From Saccoglossus kowalevskii (taxonomy: Eukaryota > Hemichordata > Enteropneusta > Harrimaniidae): 10,163 bases of DNA. Shown here in pieces: positions 8,175 through 10,163 of the stretch. The notes beneath the pieces are model-generated. The model searched no databases. It saw only the letters and a list, made by a program, of their open reading frames with translations, and had not been told where the DNA came from. The position numbers were made by a program, and so were the translations under genes. The stretch spans positions 128,274-138,436 of the forward strand of contig NW_003155248.1 of NCBI RefSeq assembly GCF_000003605.2. The letters are read 5' to 3'. Position 1 is the first letter of the stretch. Each line of letters starts with the position of its first letter.

Positions 8175-8278
8175 ATCCCCGGCACGGGGATAGAGGCTCG
8201 AGTGAAATTATTGAAAACAATACACCCCTTTTTTACACCACTTTTTTACACAACAAAGCTCTTTATTAAAAGTTTATT
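8175..8278 (-). mobile_element. LTR-like or 3'-end-like stretch: polypurine tract, GC hairpin, two poly(A) signals
   Basis: On the minus strand, in order: AATAAA at 8278-8273 and 8267-8262; a 13-bp tandem duplication (8226-8251) giving two purine-rich tracts, GTAAAAAAGTG and AAAAAAGGGG; then TGTATTG from 8224 leftwards. A run AAAAAAGGGG directly before TG is the layout of a retroelement polypurine tract and the first bases of a 3' LTR. Further on is a perfect 7-bp stem-loop, ATCCCCG-GCA-CGGGGAT (8175-8191). No matching second LTR, CA end or target duplication was found in the window, so the element type and limits are unknown. Confidence 0.2.
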
Positions 8279-8293
8279 TCTTCACAACACGGG

Positions 8294-8323
8294 ACTTTAT
8301 ATTCTTGATTATCACAATAAAGT
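8294..8323. repeat. Inverted repeat ACTTTAT ... ATAAAGT containing AATAAA
   Basis: Seven-base perfect arms with a 16-base loop; the right arm overlaps a plus-strand AATAAA at 8316-8321. It lies next to the minus-strand poly(A) hexamers at 8262-8278, so both strands have poly(A) signals within 60 bp, as between convergent transcripts. A CCAAT box (CCAATCA) follows at about 8337. Confidence 0.3.
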
Positions 8324-9299
8324 TCAGAGTTGTAATCCAATCAGATTCGCCCTCTGGACTCCCCTGTATTTACTACTAACTCTTTCTAGTGTCCTCACTT
8401 GGTGACGTTTCTCAATTTATTAACTGGCTACTAATTTCGCCCAATCTCCCGCTTTTATCGGTTTTAAGCAACTAATTATCACCTAATATCCGACCACGGG
8501 GTCTTTTCCGACCGTAAAAACTACCACATTTGTATCACTTTATTTTCCCCTTCTCCTATTTAAAACACCAATCGTTGGCCCAACACTGATCACTGTTACA
8601 CGAGTGGTTGAATTTGTTGTATTAGTGGTAAAGTTTAAGAATACAACCAGTAATAGAGAATTAACTGCTTTTAACTTCCAAACGACACAAAACAAACAAA
8701 GGACAAAGTATTGTATAATTCGCGAACGCAACTTGAACTACGACCTCTTGGTAACATGCTGAAGGAGCGGGACTGTGTTCCTTTGAATCCAGAACTGCTC
8801 TCTCCCTTCATAAATGATTATCGAGACAGTTACTTAATAAAGACGACGTTAACACCCTAGGGCAGAGAAACAAAGAAAATATTGATGTGTTTTCCCAAAA
8901 ATAACGATGCCAAAACCACGTATTAAAATGCGCGAAGGCGGGTGATATTTTGAAAATAAAGCGGACATTATCTGGAAGATTTCAGCGAACGGTTACAGAA
9001 GTGAGCGAAAAAAAACGAATAAAAAGAGGAAGCAAGTGACAGGTTGGGTGAAATTAATACTGTACACTCGGTCGGTATAATATGCTAAAGTCAGAAAAAA
9101 ATGCAGCACGTATTTTTTTGATGAGCCAAAATAAACAAAACAAAAATTATACGATTGAAACAGACCCTTCAAATATTGAAGATCGTTTATTTTACAGAAG
9201 AGAACCAAGGACCGAAACATCCGCCATGGTCGAAACCCTTGGCCAAAACGCCCGTCCGCCGGAACGCCCAAACCCAATATTCAGTCATTTTAAATATGA
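8324..9299. other. No confident gene; a few short protein-like frames
   Basis: Two short plus-strand stretches read like protein. One, at about 8908-9039, ends AKAGDILKIKRTLSGRFQRT then KKRIKRGSK and is strongly basic. The other, at 9082-9315, is a 77-codon frame with ATG (second ATG at 9121) ending FSHFKYDYSVK, and could be a first exon with a GTAAAG donor near 9307. The sequence around 9215-9275 is GC-rich against its surroundings and is open in several frames on both strands, which weakens either reading. No family is recognised. Confidence 0.4.
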
Positions 9300-9564
9300 T
9301 TACTCAGTAAAGTAACTAGGAAGGTATAGGTGTTTTCCTTTATGTACGTAGCAAATTTCGACGAAAATGTAGTCTGCAACATCGGAATAGTGTCTTAAAT
9401 AGAAGTCTCTGCTTTCTTTTTCTACAATGCTGTCTGGAATAACCGTTGATAAATTAGTTTTCCTCTAATATACCAAATATTGGTTTTGTTTCCTCGGCAG
9501 GCCAATTGACACCTCTCACAGTAATCGTTGTTGCAATTGTTAAAACAAATGCCACGAACCTAAT
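9300..9564 (-). pseudogene. Possible exon or decayed coding stretch, frame uncertain
   Basis: On the minus strand a splice-acceptor-like CTAAATTAG ends at 9560. Three overlapping frames follow. Frame 1 (9564-9454) reads IRFVAFVLTIATTITVRGVN then WPAEETKPIFGILEE, like a signal anchor plus stem. Frame 2 (9464-9300) reads VIPDSIVEKESRDFYLRHYS then DVADYIFVEICYVHKG. Loss of one A in the AAAA run at about 9457-9463 would join frames 1 and 2. Frame 3 (9559-9422), in phase with the acceptor, is cysteine-rich: GICFNNCNNDYCERCQLAC. At most one reading is real. I recognise none of them, and open runs of this length occur by chance in 10 kb. Confidence 0.2.
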
Positions 9565-10163
9565 TTAGTCAATGTATGGATGGATCTGTTTATACCTCTA
9601 TGGTCAATGATAGCTGGGTTGCGCAATCTAGTGCTTGATCATGCTGTAGTTAGGCCACCTATCTTTGGGATTAAAGTACAATGGACATCGCGCTGCGTCG
9701 TGTTCGATATGGACTCATAGCGACGTATACAACACATTGTTTATTTACATGAAATTCAAACACGCACTGAGCGAAGACCACCGCCATTTCATCAATGGCC
9801 TCTTCTAAGCTATGATTTGTTTATACCGGCCCGAATATCTGATTCGAAATTGAAACCACCTTATTATATATTATATATTGTTATCTTGAATATTACATTT
9901 AAGCCCAAATAATAAACGTCACGAATATTAGTAATTGCTAGAACAATCTCAATTATGAATTATGAGTAGCAAGAATAAATAGACGTAATGTCACAGCGTC
10001 AACCGTAGTGCTTGTCACGCTTACGAGATCTTAAATCGAAAGTGATTTAATGGTAGAACGATTTTTATCCCGCTTCAAGATGTTCGAATATAACGCCTTG
10101 AGGGATAATTACTACTTAATGCTAAGAGGTGTTGTTTGAAATAACGCTATTTTACGGAGTGGT
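9565..10163. other. No gene recognised; possible minus-strand promoter near 9820
   Basis: A minus-strand TATAAA (9825-9820) follows GGGCCGG and precedes a 50-codon frame (SLEEAIDEMAVVFAQCVFEF, ATG at about 9790) that ends near 9678 without known features. A 7-bp stem-loop, TTAAATC ... GATTTAA, lies at 10031-10050. The TA-rich run at 9864-9882 is simple sequence. Nothing else is supported. Confidence 0.4.

Noticed and set aside
5906-10161. 13-base match TATTTTACGGAGT, minus strand near 5921-5909 and plus strand near 10149-10161, as terminal inverted repeats
   Set aside because: A 13-mer match between strands is expected by chance in 10 kb, and similarity does not extend beyond it.

Overview
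The window looks like nuclear DNA of an invertebrate animal. It is AT-rich by eye and gene-poor, with no operons or bacterial-style gene packing. What coding sequence can be recognised is split or decayed, two minisatellite arrays are present, and AATAAA-type poly(A) signals are common. The protein families point to a lophotrochozoan, with a bivalve mollusc as a reasonable guess: a small SGNH/GDSL-hydrolase ORF of a type often repeated in such genomes, and a Golgi carbohydrate sulfotransferase, a family expanded in bivalves. The species assignment is inference.

Layout, left to right. Positions 1-438 (minus) hold a Thr/Gln/Ser/Pro-rich reading frame with one internal stop that runs off the left edge. 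Positions 631-1231 are a minisatellite of about 9.5 copies with a 61-66 bp period. Positions 1234-1890 (minus) hold an SGNH-hydrolase relic with one in-frame TGA and a lost catalytic Asp. These three pieces abut or nearly abut in one orientation and may be parts of one decayed mobile unit. Positions 1891-4590 are long AT-rich noncoding DNA with one GC-richer patch carrying CRE-like sites (2069-2107). Positions 4591-4931 (minus) are a possible cysteine-rich terminal exon.

Positions 5123-5945 (minus) are the clearest gene: a Sulfotransfer_2-type carbohydrate sulfotransferase. Both PAPS-binding motifs and the C-terminal half are recognisable, but it carries two in-frame stops and one frameshift in a homopolymer. 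Its upstream end is followed, 26 bp away, by a second minisatellite (5972-6483) with a period near 60 bp and signs of a two-unit higher-order repeat.

The right third (6484-10163) has no confident gene. It holds a stem-loop plus poly(A) signal at 6867-6898, a weak tyrosine-recombinase-like fragment (7080-7235, minus), an LTR/3'-end-like stretch with a GC hairpin and a purine-rich tract (8175-8321, minus), and a stretch near 9300-9564 where all three minus-strand frames are partly open.

All recognisable coding pieces lie on the minus strand. I see no working pathway or new system here. The picture is a graveyard of mobile-element and duplicated-gene remnants separated by minisatellites.
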